This document shows positions 1 through 5,872 of a stretch of 7,038 nt of DNA, piece by piece. The translations under genes and the position numbers were made by a program. The DNA comes from an uncultured Clostridia bacterium. Its GTDB lineage: Bacteria > Bacillota > Clostridia > Oscillospirales > Oscillospiraceae. Position 1 is the first letter of the stretch. Every line of letters begins with the position of its first letter. The stretch spans positions 1 to 7,038 of the forward strand of contig CAMEIU010000115.1 of assembly GCA_945918815.1 (NCBI GenBank). Reading direction: 5' to 3'. Under the pieces are notes generated by a model. It searched no databases. It was given only the letters and a program-made list of their open reading frames with translations, and was not told the origin of the DNA.

Positions 1-692
1 TCAAGGTGCCCCGGGAGAACTGGGACAAGGTCAAGACCATCTATGACCGTGCCGCTGCCGAAATCGACCCCAACGTCCCCATTCTGGTGGCCAATGACGG
101 CGACGTGTCCGCCCTGGCCGGCGCCATGGGTCTGGGCAAGGGCAACCTGATGGGCATTGCCATGGGCACCTCCGAGGCCGTGGGCTACGTGGACGAAGAT
201 CAGAACGTGCTGGGCTGGATCAACGAGCTGGCCTTCGCGCCTGTAGATTTGCAGGCCGGGGCCATGCAGGACGAGTGGTCCACCGACTACGGCGTGGGCT
301 GCAAGTACTTCTCTCAGGACGCCGTCATCAAGCTGGCTCCTGCTGCCGGCATCGACATCCCCCAGGAGCTGTCTCTGGCGGAGAAGCTGAAATTCGTCCA
401 GAAGCTGATGGAGGCCGATGACCCCAGAGCGCAGGCGATTTTCGAGACCATCGGCGCGTACTTTGCCTACGCCACCGTCCAGTACTCCCAGTTCTACAAC
501 ATCGACTACATGATGCTCATGGGCCGGGTTATGTCCGGCAAGGGCGGCGACACCATTCTGAAGGTCTGCAACGAGATTCTGGCGGAGGAGTATCCCGAGC
601 TGTACAAGAAGTGCGCTGTCACGCTGCCCGATGAGAAGATGCGCCGGGTAGGCCAGTCCGTAGCCGCCGCGTCCCTGCCCAAGATTCGCTGA
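1..692 (+). CDS. ROK-family (sugar kinase-like) protein, C-terminal part, 5' end outside window
   Basis: The reading frame is open from the left edge (first full codon at 3) to TGA at 690-692, so about 229 C-terminal residues are visible and the true start is upstream. The stretch VANDGDVSALAGAMGLG (Asn-Asp at 93-98) matches the ROK segment holding the catalytic aspartate (usually NDAN), and IAMGTSEAVGYV (MGTSE at 162-176) matches the following phosphate-binding glycine/threonine segment. After this the protein departs from the family: where ROK proteins have a Gly-His and a CxCGxxGCxE zinc site, it has ELAFAPVD (225-248) and then GVGCKYFSQDAV. It lies 116 nt before nagB on the same strand, so an amino-sugar or hexose kinase role is plausible, but the altered motif leaves activity and substrate open. 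ROK membership is fairly secure; a non-catalytic or regulatory role cannot be excluded because the N-terminus (ATP-binding DxGGT motif or a helix-turn-helix) is not visible. Confidence 0.75.
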   Translation, partial: KVPRENWDKVKTIYDRAAAEIDPNVPILVANDGDVSALAGAMGLGKGNLMGIAMGTSEAVGYVDEDQNVLGWINELAFAPVDLQAGAMQDEWSTDYGVGCKYFSQDAVIKLAPAAGIDIPQELSLAEKLKFVQKLMEADDPRAQAIFETIGAYFAYATVQYSQFYNIDYMMLMGRVMSGKGGDTILKVCNEILAEEYPELYKKCAVTLPDEKMRRVGQSVAAASLPKIR

Positions 693-705
693 TCCCGAAT
701 GATAA

Positions 706-776
706 ACGGGACGTCCGGAGGCCGTCCCCTACGACAGATTGGCAGCACGTAGGGGGCGGCGTCCTCGACGCCCCGT
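706..776. repeat. Imperfect inverted repeat, REP/MITE-like hairpin between the ROK gene and nagB
   Basis: The left arm (706-733) and right arm (748-776) are reverse complements over 24 of 29 aligned positions, with one single-base gap and a 14-nt loop (734-747). Each arm read outward from the loop begins CGTAGGGG and ends CCCGT. The right arm is followed by AACGAAAAG with no T run, so this is not an ordinary intrinsic terminator. A smaller inverted pair, TCCCG (693-697) with CGGGA (707-711), overlaps the left arm and would compete with the large hairpin. The arms are GC-rich and non-coding. The form suits a dispersed palindromic element; a transcript-processing or stabilising hairpin between co-transcribed genes is the alternative. 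Copy number elsewhere in the genome cannot be seen here. Confidence 0.7.
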
Positions 777-808
777 AACGAAAAGAACAGAAAAGTGAGG
801 AGATAACC

Positions 809-1546
809 ATGAGATTGATTATTGCCAAGGATTACGCCGATGTGAGCCGGAAGGCCGCCAACATCATCGCCGCCCAGATCTATTTGAAGCCCGACTGCGT
901 GCTGGGCCTTGCCACCGGCTCCAGCCCCGTGGGCACCTACAAGGAGCTGATTGCCAAGTATGAAGCCGGCGACCTGGACTTTTCCAAGGTTCGTACCGTG
1001 AATCTGGACGAATACGTTGGCCTGCCTAAGGATCACGACCAGAGCTACGCCTACTTCATGCGGGATAATCTCTTTGACCATGTGAACATCGACCAGAATA
1101 ACTGCAACATCCCCAACGGCATGAACCCCGATGCCGAGGCCGAGTGCGCCCGGTATGACGCCGTGATTGATGGTTTCGGCGGCGCGGATCTGCAGCTGCT
1201 GGGCCTTGGCCCCAACGGCCACATCGGCTTCAACGAGCCTGCGGATGCCTTCGCCAAGGGCACCAACAAGGTGAAGTTGACCGACTCCACCATTGACGCC
1301 AACCAGCGGTTCTTCGCCAAGCGGGAGGACGTGCCCACCCACGCCTACACCATGGGCATCGGCTCCATCATGAAGGCCAAGCGGGTGCTGCTGGTGTGCA
1401 ACGGAGAAAACAAGGCCCAGGCGGTGAAGGACTGCTTCTTCGGCCCCATCAAGCCCCAGGCCCCCGGCTCCATTTTGCAGCTGCACCCGGACTTTACCTT
1501 GGTTGCGGACGAAGCCGCCCTGTCCCTGGTTAAAGACCTGCTGTAA
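809..1546 (+). CDS. nagB: Glucosamine-6-phosphate deaminase NagB
   Basis: This cytoplasmic enzyme converts glucosamine 6-phosphate to fructose 6-phosphate plus ammonia, the step that brings amino sugars into glycolysis. The 245-residue length fits the short Gram-positive NagB type (E. coli NagB, with a longer C-terminus, is 266). Visible motifs are the phosphate-binding loop GLATGSSPVGTY (33-44), NLDEYVGL (65-72) with catalytic Asp67, and GLGPNGHIGFNEP (132-144) with ring-opening His138 and Glu143, followed by LTDSTIDANQRFF (157-169) and the C-terminal LQLHPDFTLVADE. Asn136 replaces the E. coli Asp141, as is usual in Bacillus-type NagB. ATG at 809 has GAGGAG at 797-802 with a 6-nt spacer. No separate promoter is evident in the gap, so co-transcription with the upstream ROK gene is likely. 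A strong terminator follows. Confidence 0.96.
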   Translation: MRLIIAKDYADVSRKAANIIAAQIYLKPDCVLGLATGSSPVGTYKELIAKYEAGDLDFSKVRTVNLDEYVGLPKDHDQSYAYFMRDNLFDHVNIDQNNCNIPNGMNPDAEAECARYDAVIDGFGGADLQLLGLGPNGHIGFNEPADAFAKGTNKVKLTDSTIDANQRFFAKREDVPTHAYTMGIGSIMKAKRVLLVCNGENKAQAVKDCFFGPIKPQAPGSILQLHPDFTLVADEAALSLVKDLL

Positions 1547-1568
1547 GAAAATCCCCACAAAATAGTGA

Positions 1569-1606
1569 CTGCCGGTGTATCACCACGATACACCGGCAGG
1601 TTTTTT
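1569..1606 (+). terminator. Intrinsic terminator after nagB, in the convergent junction
   Basis: A perfect 13-bp stem (1569-1581 pairing with 1587-1599, left arm CTGCCGGTGTATC) encloses the loop ACCAC and is followed by G and then TTTTTT (1601-1606), a textbook Rho-independent terminator for nagB. The opposite operon stops at 1609, only 3 nt beyond the T run. Read on the minus strand the same hairpin is followed by TCACTATTTTG, a weaker U-containing tail, so it may also serve the minus-strand operon, less efficiently. Confidence 0.93.
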
Positions 1607-1608
1607 GC

Positions 1609-2202
1609 TCACAGCAAGGACCGAATATTCTCCATCAACTGAGATTCGTCCAGACGGCTCAGATCCGTCACATCCACCTCCAGCACCGGGCCGTTGGCCT
1701 GAAAGCGGGTATATCCCCGGGCCGCGATATCGTCCAGAAACTGCTCATAGCTTTTTCTTGTGGGGTTTTCTAGGGGGGCTCCCGGCGGCTCCGGGTAGCA
1801 GTCGTTGACCACATGGCCCCGGTGCCGGGTGCCAGATAGATCCCGGGCGGCAAACCGCCGGTAAATGACCTCCGGGTCGCCGGTGAGCCGAACCGTCACG
1901 GCGGTGTAGTGGTACGCTTCCAGCAGCTCCAGAATCCCGGGTACGGAAGCGTCCTCAAAATTGTTTTCGAGAACAAACGGTTTTCCCGCTTTCATCAGCT
2001 GGGCCGCGGCGTAGTACAGAATGTGCATGGCCGCCACGCCCAGCTGAACCTTTTCCGCCCGGCTGTGAAAGCCCAGATCGTCAAACAGCACCTCCTTGAT
2101 GGCGTCCTTGGACAGCATGGGAATTCCCAGAGATTTTGAAATTTTGCCGGCGATGGTGCTCTTGCCGCTGGCTGGCATACCGGCAACCAGAATGCAGTAC
2201 AT
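1609..2202 (-). CDS. Small P-loop (AAA_33/COG0645-like) kinase, last gene of the sensor operon
   Basis: This 197-residue soluble protein is built as a P-loop phosphotransferase. Residues 8-16 (GMPASGKST) form the Walker A loop. SKDAIKEVLFDDLG (31-44) resembles the substrate-facing Asp/Lys segment of the AAA_33 kinase group, VLENNF (77-82) ends the Walker B-like strand, and RRFAARDLSGTRHRGH (115-130) is the arginine-rich lid with the RHxGH signature common in this group. There is no signal peptide or membrane segment. The ATG at 2200-2202 is preceded by AGGAGGG (2209-2215), which overlaps the stop codon of the response regulator; the 11-nt gap indicates co-transcription and probably translational coupling. 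The phosphate acceptor is unknown: related proteins act on small metabolites, antibiotics or nucleic-acid ends. A role tied to the ligand sensed by the operon is inference only. Confidence 0.85.
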   Translation of the reverse strand: MYCILVAGMPASGKSTIAGKISKSLGIPMLSKDAIKEVLFDDLGFHSRAEKVQLGVAAMHILYYAAAQLMKAGKPFVLENNFEDASVPGILELLEAYHYTAVTVRLTGDPEVIYRRFAARDLSGTRHRGHVVNDCYPEPPGAPLENPTRKSYEQFLDDIAARGYTRFQANGPVLEVDVTDLSRLDESQLMENIRSLL

Positions 2203-2213
2203 GGCGTTCCCTC

Positions 2214-2957
2214 CTAAAGACGAAATGAAAGACTGTCCTGATATTCCGAGGGTGTTTTCCCGGTGATTTTCTTGAAGGTGTTGGAAAAATAACCGATATC
2301 CCGGTAGCCTACCTGCTCCGCCACCTCATAGACCTTCACCCGGCAGTCCTTCAATAGCTCCGCCGCCTTGTGGATGCGGTAGCGGGTCAGATAGCCCAGA
2401 ATCGTGCTGCCGGTTTCCTTCTTGAAGGTGTGGCTCAGGTGGCCCTCGCTGATGTTCAGGCTCTGGGCCACGGAGCTGACGCTGATATCCGGCTCCTGAT
2501 AGTGCTGCTTGATGTACTGGATTGCTTCGGAAACGTAGCGGTTGCCGCTGCCGGTTTTCGGCTCCGGCAACGCCGCCTGCTTCGGAGCCCGCTTGGCCTG
2601 CACCCGCTGCACCGCCTTTTCCAGATCACCGTCATGGAAGGGCTTGAGCAGGTAGTCCACCGCTTCCAGCCGCAGGGCGGTCTGGACGTAGGAGAAGCTG
2701 TCGTAGGCGGTCAGAATGATGACGTAAGTGGTTTTCCCGGCCTGACGGAGCCGTTCCAGCATTTCGATGCCGTCCATCTGGGGCATTTTCAGGTCGGTGA
2801 TGATGAGATCCGGGTCGCATTTTTCTGCCTGCTCCAGTCCTTCCGCGCCGTTGGCGGCTTCGCCCACCACCACGCAGTCCAGAGCCGCCCAGTCCACCGT
2901 CAGCACGATGCCCTTGCGGATCAGCTCCTCGTCCTCCACGATCAGTACCTTCAGCAT
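2214..2957 (-). CDS. AraC-type response regulator (YesN/HptR-like)
   Basis: This 247-residue cytoplasmic protein has an N-terminal receiver domain (about 2-120) and a C-terminal AraC/XylS DNA-binding domain (about 141-240). The receiver shows the acidic pocket VEDEE (7-11), the phosphorylated Asp55 in TDLKMPQMDG (54-63), the switch Thr83 in LTAYD, and Lys105 in LLKPF. The DNA-binding part carries two helix-turn-helix units, ISVSSVAQSLNISEGHLSHTF (158-178) and the typical YEVAEQVGYRDIGYFSNTFK (210-229), ending in the family signature TGKTPSEYQ. The ATG at 2955-2957 overlaps the end of the histidine kinase gene by 7 nt (ATGCTGA), with GGAGG upstream, so the two are translationally coupled cognate partners. 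It most likely activates transcription from the divergent region at 5668-5872; its length is close to S. aureus HptR (252). Confidence 0.95.
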   Translation of the reverse strand: MLKVLIVEDEELIRKGIVLTVDWAALDCVVVGEAANGAEGLEQAEKCDPDLIITDLKMPQMDGIEMLERLRQAGKTTYVIILTAYDSFSYVQTALRLEAVDYLLKPFHDGDLEKAVQRVQAKRAPKQAALPEPKTGSGNRYVSEAIQYIKQHYQEPDISVSSVAQSLNISEGHLSHTFKKETGSTILGYLTRYRIHKAAELLKDCRVKVYEVAEQVGYRDIGYFSNTFKKITGKTPSEYQDSLSFRL

Positions 2958-4657
2958 TCTTTTTCCTCCTTCCGGTTCAGGGGCAGCCTTGCCCGGACTC
3001 TCGCGCCGCTGCCGGCGGGGTTGTTGTCCAGATACAGGCCGTAGCGCTCCCCGTAGTGCTTTTTCAGAATGGTGTCCACGTTGTACAGCCCCAGATGGTG
3101 CCCGGTGGGCGTGGATTCCCGGCGGTAGGGATGTCCGATCATATCCGGCGGCAGGCCGTGGCCGTTGTCCGTGACGGTAATGAGCAGGTCCTCCCCCTCC
3201 TGAATGGCCTCCACCCGGATGACGCTGTCGGAGATTCCTTCCAGTCCGTGGAGAATGGCGTTCTCCACAATGGGCTGCAAAATCATTTTGGGAACCATGC
3301 AGGTTTCCAGCGCCTCCGGAAGAGAAACCACAAAGGAAAACTGGTCGGAAAGCCGGATCTTTTGAATCTCCACATACCGGTTCAGCACCTCCACCTCCCG
3401 GGAAAGGGGGACAAATTCCTCGGCGGAAATACAGAACCGCAGAATATCCGCCAGATTGGTGGACATCAGGGCCACCTGGGGGACATGGTTAATCTTGCTG
3501 ATCCACTTCATGGTGTCCAGGGTGTTGCACAGGAAATGGGGATTCAGCTGGGCCTGCAGCATCCGCACCTGGGCCTGATTCAGCTCCCGCTGATTTTCCA
3601 CCAGCTCCTGCCGGTTGGCCTTCAGGGCCAGAACCATGTGGTTGAAGCCTGCCGCCAGCTGGCCCAGCTCATCCTCCCCATCCCGGGAGACGTGGACGTC
3701 CAAATCGTCCTGCTCCAATCGGGAGAAGGCCTTCAGCAGCCGCCCGATGGGCTGGGAAATCCGGCGGCTCAGGGGGAGGCACAGCACCGCGGAAATCACA
3801 ATGCCCACCAGTACGCAAAAAAGGCTTGCGGCGCGGAGCAGCTTTGTGGTGCGCTGGGTAAACATCTGGGGCTGACGCAGCACCAGGTATAGGCCGGTGG
3901 GCGGATGCTCCTGAATATGCAGGCGGTATTCCTCGGTCTCCGCGCCGGGATTGCCGCCCCACAGCAGCTGAGAGCGCAGGGAATCCGCCAGTTCATCGTT
4001 CAGGCCGCTCTGGCTGGCGTAAACCGGGTGCCAGTACCGGTTAAGAATCAGTATTTCGTTGGAGCTGCCGTATTTCCCGGCGAAGAGCTTTTGAAAGTTT
4101 TCCACGGACAGGGCCATCACCAGGTAGCCCAGAGGCTCTCCCTGGGGATTTTTCAGCAGCGCCGCCCCTTGCAGCAGCGTCTTGCCGCCGTCCATGGGAT
4201 CGGGGGCCAGATATACCGGCTGTCCCCCGGCGTTTTTCGCCGCGAACAGCACGCCCCACCGGGTGGAAAGGGTGGTGCCCGGGGTGACGCTGCCGGTGGA
4301 ATAGCGCAGACTGCCCCGCAGGTCGTACAGGGAGTAGTCCGCCAGATCCCGGCTGCCCTCGGTAGCCAGGAACAGGGCGGTGTTGATCTGGGTGTCCTCC
4401 CGGCTGGTAAAGGCCCGGGGCAGCAGCCGGCTTTCTTCCAGCGCCCGGGCCGCCCCCGGCAGAGCGTCGCTGACCCGGTCCAGGGCGGTCATCAGGTGGG
4501 CGGTCTGGGTCTGGGCATCGGTGTCCATCTGCTTCTTCATCTGAATCTGAGAGATCCGGGACAGCATGGCGGAGCAGATGATCATGGGCACCAGAGAGGC
4601 GATGAGGAAGGAGAGCAGCAGCCGGTTTCGGAAGGAACGGCTCTGAGGTCGGGTCAT
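2951..4657 (-). CDS. Membrane sensor histidine kinase (YesM/HptS-like, HisKA_7TM-free LytS/YesM class)
   Basis: This 568-residue kinase has a short cytoplasmic N-terminus, transmembrane helix 1 (about 13-33), an extracellular region of some 240 residues that looks Cache-like (34-274), transmembrane helix 2 (about 275-296), a HAMP linker (297-349) with a coiled-coil run-on, and a His_kinase plus HATPase_c core. Phosphoacceptor His374 lies in QLNPHFLCNTLD (370-381), the YesM-class motif. The ATP lid region shows the N box QPIVENAILHG (461-471), the G1 box DNGHGLPP (497-504) and the G2 box TGHHLGLYNV (518-527). A longer frame begins at 4723, but 4657 is chosen because GGGGGAGGT sits 6 nt upstream and the ATG overlaps the preceding stop as ATGA, and because translation from it puts a clean membrane helix near the N-terminus. 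It should receive ligand state from the lipoprotein encoded just upstream and phosphorylate the next gene's product. Confidence 0.94.
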   Translation of the reverse strand: MTRPQSRSFRNRLLLSFLIASLVPMIICSAMLSRISQIQMKKQMDTDAQTQTAHLMTALDRVSDALPGAARALEESRLLPRAFTSREDTQINTALFLATEGSRDLADYSLYDLRGSLRYSTGSVTPGTTLSTRWGVLFAAKNAGGQPVYLAPDPMDGGKTLLQGAALLKNPQGEPLGYLVMALSVENFQKLFAGKYGSSNEILILNRYWHPVYASQSGLNDELADSLRSQLLWGGNPGAETEEYRLHIQEHPPTGLYLVLRQPQMFTQRTTKLLRAASLFCVLVGIVISAVLCLPLSRRISQPIGRLLKAFSRLEQDDLDVHVSRDGEDELGQLAAGFNHMVLALKANRQELVENQRELNQAQVRMLQAQLNPHFLCNTLDTMKWISKINHVPQVALMSTNLADILRFCISAEEFVPLSREVEVLNRYVEIQKIRLSDQFSFVVSLPEALETCMVPKMILQPIVENAILHGLEGISDSVIRVEAIQEGEDLLITVTDNGHGLPPDMIGHPYRRESTPTGHHLGLYNVDTILKKHYGERYGLYLDNNPAGSGARVRARLPLNRKEEKEC

Positions 4658-5667
4658 GATGGCACCTCCCCCAGCAGGAAGGACCAGTCCGACAGCAGCC
4701 GGTCCCGGTTCCGGCTGGCCCACTCCACGTCATAGGACACCATGTTCAGGGTAGCCAGCGGCGGCAGGGAGGGGTCCGCGGGAATGTCCGCCCGGACCGT
4801 CCGGCGGCAGAACCGCTGGCCCACCATGGACTGCACATCGGCGCTGACGGTGAAATCCAGAAACAGTCTGGCGTTGTCCCCGTGGGGCGCGCCCTTCACC
4901 AGGGCGCTTCCGTCCGGAACGCAGGAGGTGCCGTCGGCGGGGTAGACCAGGGCGATGTCCTCCCCGGCGGCAATGTGCTGCAGGGCGGTTTCCTCCAGAG
5001 TGATTCCCACCAGAGCGCTGCCGCTGGCCACGGCGGACAGCACCGCCCCGGAGCTGTCCAGCTGCCGGCCGTCCAGAGCGGCACAGAGTGCCGACAGGCA
5101 GCTCTCCTCCCCGCCGCCGGCCTGAAGCCGGGTCACCAGCGCCGTATAGGAGGAGCCGGAAATCTGGGGATCGGCGAAGGCAATTTTGCCCCGGAAAGCC
5201 GGAGATTCCAGATCCTCCCAGCTTGTGACAGCTTCCGCCGTCACCAGTTTGGTATGATAGACCAATACAACAGGCAGGGCGGAAAAGGGCGTCCAGCAGC
5301 CGGACTCCGACTGAAACCGCTCCCGGATATGGTCGGATTCCCGGCAGATATAGGGGGTGAAGCAGTCCCGGTAGGATTCCAGACTTTCCACGCCGCCGCC
5401 GAACATCACGTCGGCTTTCGGCGCGTCCTGTTCCTGTTCAATCCGCTGGAGCAGCTCGTTGGTGCCGCCGCTGACCACGTCCACCCAGATGCCGGTACGC
5501 TCCTCGAATTCCCGGATGATGGGGGTGTAGACCTCCTCCTTGTGGGAGGTGTAGACCACCAGCCGCCGGTCCTGGGCAGGCGTATAGGGATGGGGCTCCG
5601 GTTGTTTGCCGGCGCAGCCCGCCAGCAATGGCAGGAGCAGAGCCAGAATCAGAATTCGTCTTTTCAT
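4654..5667 (-). CDS. Solute-binding lipoprotein of the AfuA/FbpA (COG1840) type, sensing partner (HptA/PgtC-like)
   Basis: This 337-residue protein starts with a lipoprotein signal peptide (basic MKRR, hydrophobic stretch, lipobox LLAGC 14-18, lipidated Cys18), so it is tethered outside the membrane. The mature part follows the iron/sugar-phosphate binding-protein pattern: LVVYTSHKEE (36-45) at the first strand, SGGTNELLQRI (66-76), ADVMFGGGVES (85-95), the W-E-D-L segment (150-153), GKIAFADPQISGSSYTAL (160-177) and PADGTSCVPDGSALVKGAPH (243-262). No permease or ATPase gene accompanies it; instead it overlaps the histidine kinase gene by ATGA. That arrangement matches HptA-HptS-HptR and PgtC-PgtB-PgtA, in which the binding protein acts as receptor for an extracellular phosphorylated compound. 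Ferric ion is the other ligand class of this fold, so sugar phosphate is inferred from context. GGAGAGA (5675-5681) is the ribosome binding site. Confidence 0.92.
   Translation of the reverse strand: MKRRILILALLLPLLAGCAGKQPEPHPYTPAQDRRLVVYTSHKEEVYTPIIREFEERTGIWVDVVSGGTNELLQRIEQEQDAPKADVMFGGGVESLESYRDCFTPYICRESDHIRERFQSESGCWTPFSALPVVLVYHTKLVTAEAVTSWEDLESPAFRGKIAFADPQISGSSYTALVTRLQAGGGEESCLSALCAALDGRQLDSSGAVLSAVASGSALVGITLEETALQHIAAGEDIALVYPADGTSCVPDGSALVKGAPHGDNARLFLDFTVSADVQSMVGQRFCRRTVRADIPADPSLPPLATLNMVSYDVEWASRNRDRLLSDWSFLLGEVPS
4664..4672 (-). promoter_or_regulatory. Ribosome binding site fixing the histidine kinase start
   Basis: On the minus strand GGGGGAGGT lies 6 nt before the ATG at 4655-4657, inside the last codons of the lipoprotein gene. 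The start codon and the upstream TGA share the four bases ATGA. This supports the 568-residue form rather than the 590-residue frame that begins at 4723, and implies coupled translation. Confidence 0.85.
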
Positions 5668-5707
5668 GGGGGTGTCTCTCCAATGGGCTTTTGAATGAAT
5701 TGACTAA

Positions 5708-5736
5708 ATTATAGCATATCGTCCTTCCGATTTCAT
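5708..5736 (-). promoter_or_regulatory. Extended -10 promoter of the sensor operon
   Basis: On the minus strand TGCTATAAT (5708-5716) combines a perfect -10 hexamer with the extended TGn element. The hexamer ATGAAA (5731-5736) stands 17 nt upstream and matches four of six -35 consensus bases. Transcription would start near 5701, giving a leader of about 34 nt before the lipoprotein start codon. The near-consensus form suggests that the sensor genes are made constitutively at some level. Confidence 0.75.
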
Positions 5737-5784
5737 CATATTTTACAAAGAAAGCAGAAATGTGCAAAAAATATCAGATTTGTC
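5735..5784. promoter_or_regulatory. Candidate operator region for the AraC-type regulator
   Basis: The AT-rich core of the divergent region contains a direct repeat, ATCATATTTTAC (5735-5746) and ATCAGATTTGTC (5773-5784), identical at 9 of 12 positions. AraC-type regulators usually bind direct repeats upstream of a weak -35, which is what the plus-strand gene has. A second pairing is ACAAAGAAA (5746-5753 region) against TTTCTTTTTGTG (about 5788-5799) as an inverted repeat. In AT-rich sequence such matches arise by chance, so this is only a candidate. Confidence 0.25.
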
Positions 5785-5794
5785 CCGTTTCTTT

Positions 5795-5821
5795 TTGTGC
5801 GATTCGCCATTACACTATAAG
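5795..5821 (+). promoter_or_regulatory. Probable weak, activator-dependent promoter of the plus-strand lipoprotein gene
   Basis: TATAAG (5816-5821) matches five of six -10 bases. No good -35 exists at the right distance; TTGTGC (5795-5800) matches three of six with a short 15-nt spacer. A good -10 with a poor -35 is typical of promoters needing an activator, here plausibly the AraC-type regulator of the divergent operon. Transcription would start near 5828, giving a leader of about 45 nt. Confidence 0.5.
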
Positions 5822-5825
5822 CACA

Positions 5826-5845
5826 GGCAGGGAGCGAGACCTGCC
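5826..5845 (+). other. Short GC hairpin at the 5' end of the lipoprotein mRNA leader
   Basis: GGCAGG (5826-5831) pairs perfectly with CCTGCC (5840-5845) across an 8-nt loop, GAGCGAGA. It falls at or very near the predicted transcription start and well before the ribosome binding site (5860-5865), so it would not block translation. A stem at the extreme 5' end can protect mRNA from decay; that function is inference. Confidence 0.4.
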
Positions 5846-5872
5846 GCCCACAAAATTTGAGGAGGAACTGAA

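Noticed and set aside
1214..1216. NagB Asn136 in place of the E. coli catalytic Asp141
   Set aside because: GxNGHIGFNEP is the usual form in Gram-positive NagB proteins, so this is not a damaged active site.
506..1558. Long minus-strand open frame opposite nagB
   Set aside because: It is antisense to a clear nagB, rich in Gly/Val/Leu/His as expected from the reverse of GC-biased codons, and has no recognisable domain.
4658..4723. 22-residue N-terminal extension of the histidine kinase from an upstream ATG
   Set aside because: It would overlap the lipoprotein gene deeply, is Gly/Pro/Ala-rich, and the start at 4657 has a strong ribosome binding site and ATGA coupling.
2370..4735. Several plus-strand open frames opposite the histidine kinase and regulator (for example 2370-3044, 3056-3892, 3905-4735)
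   Set aside because: They lie antisense to genes with intact catalytic motifs and show no domains or ribosome binding sites of their own.
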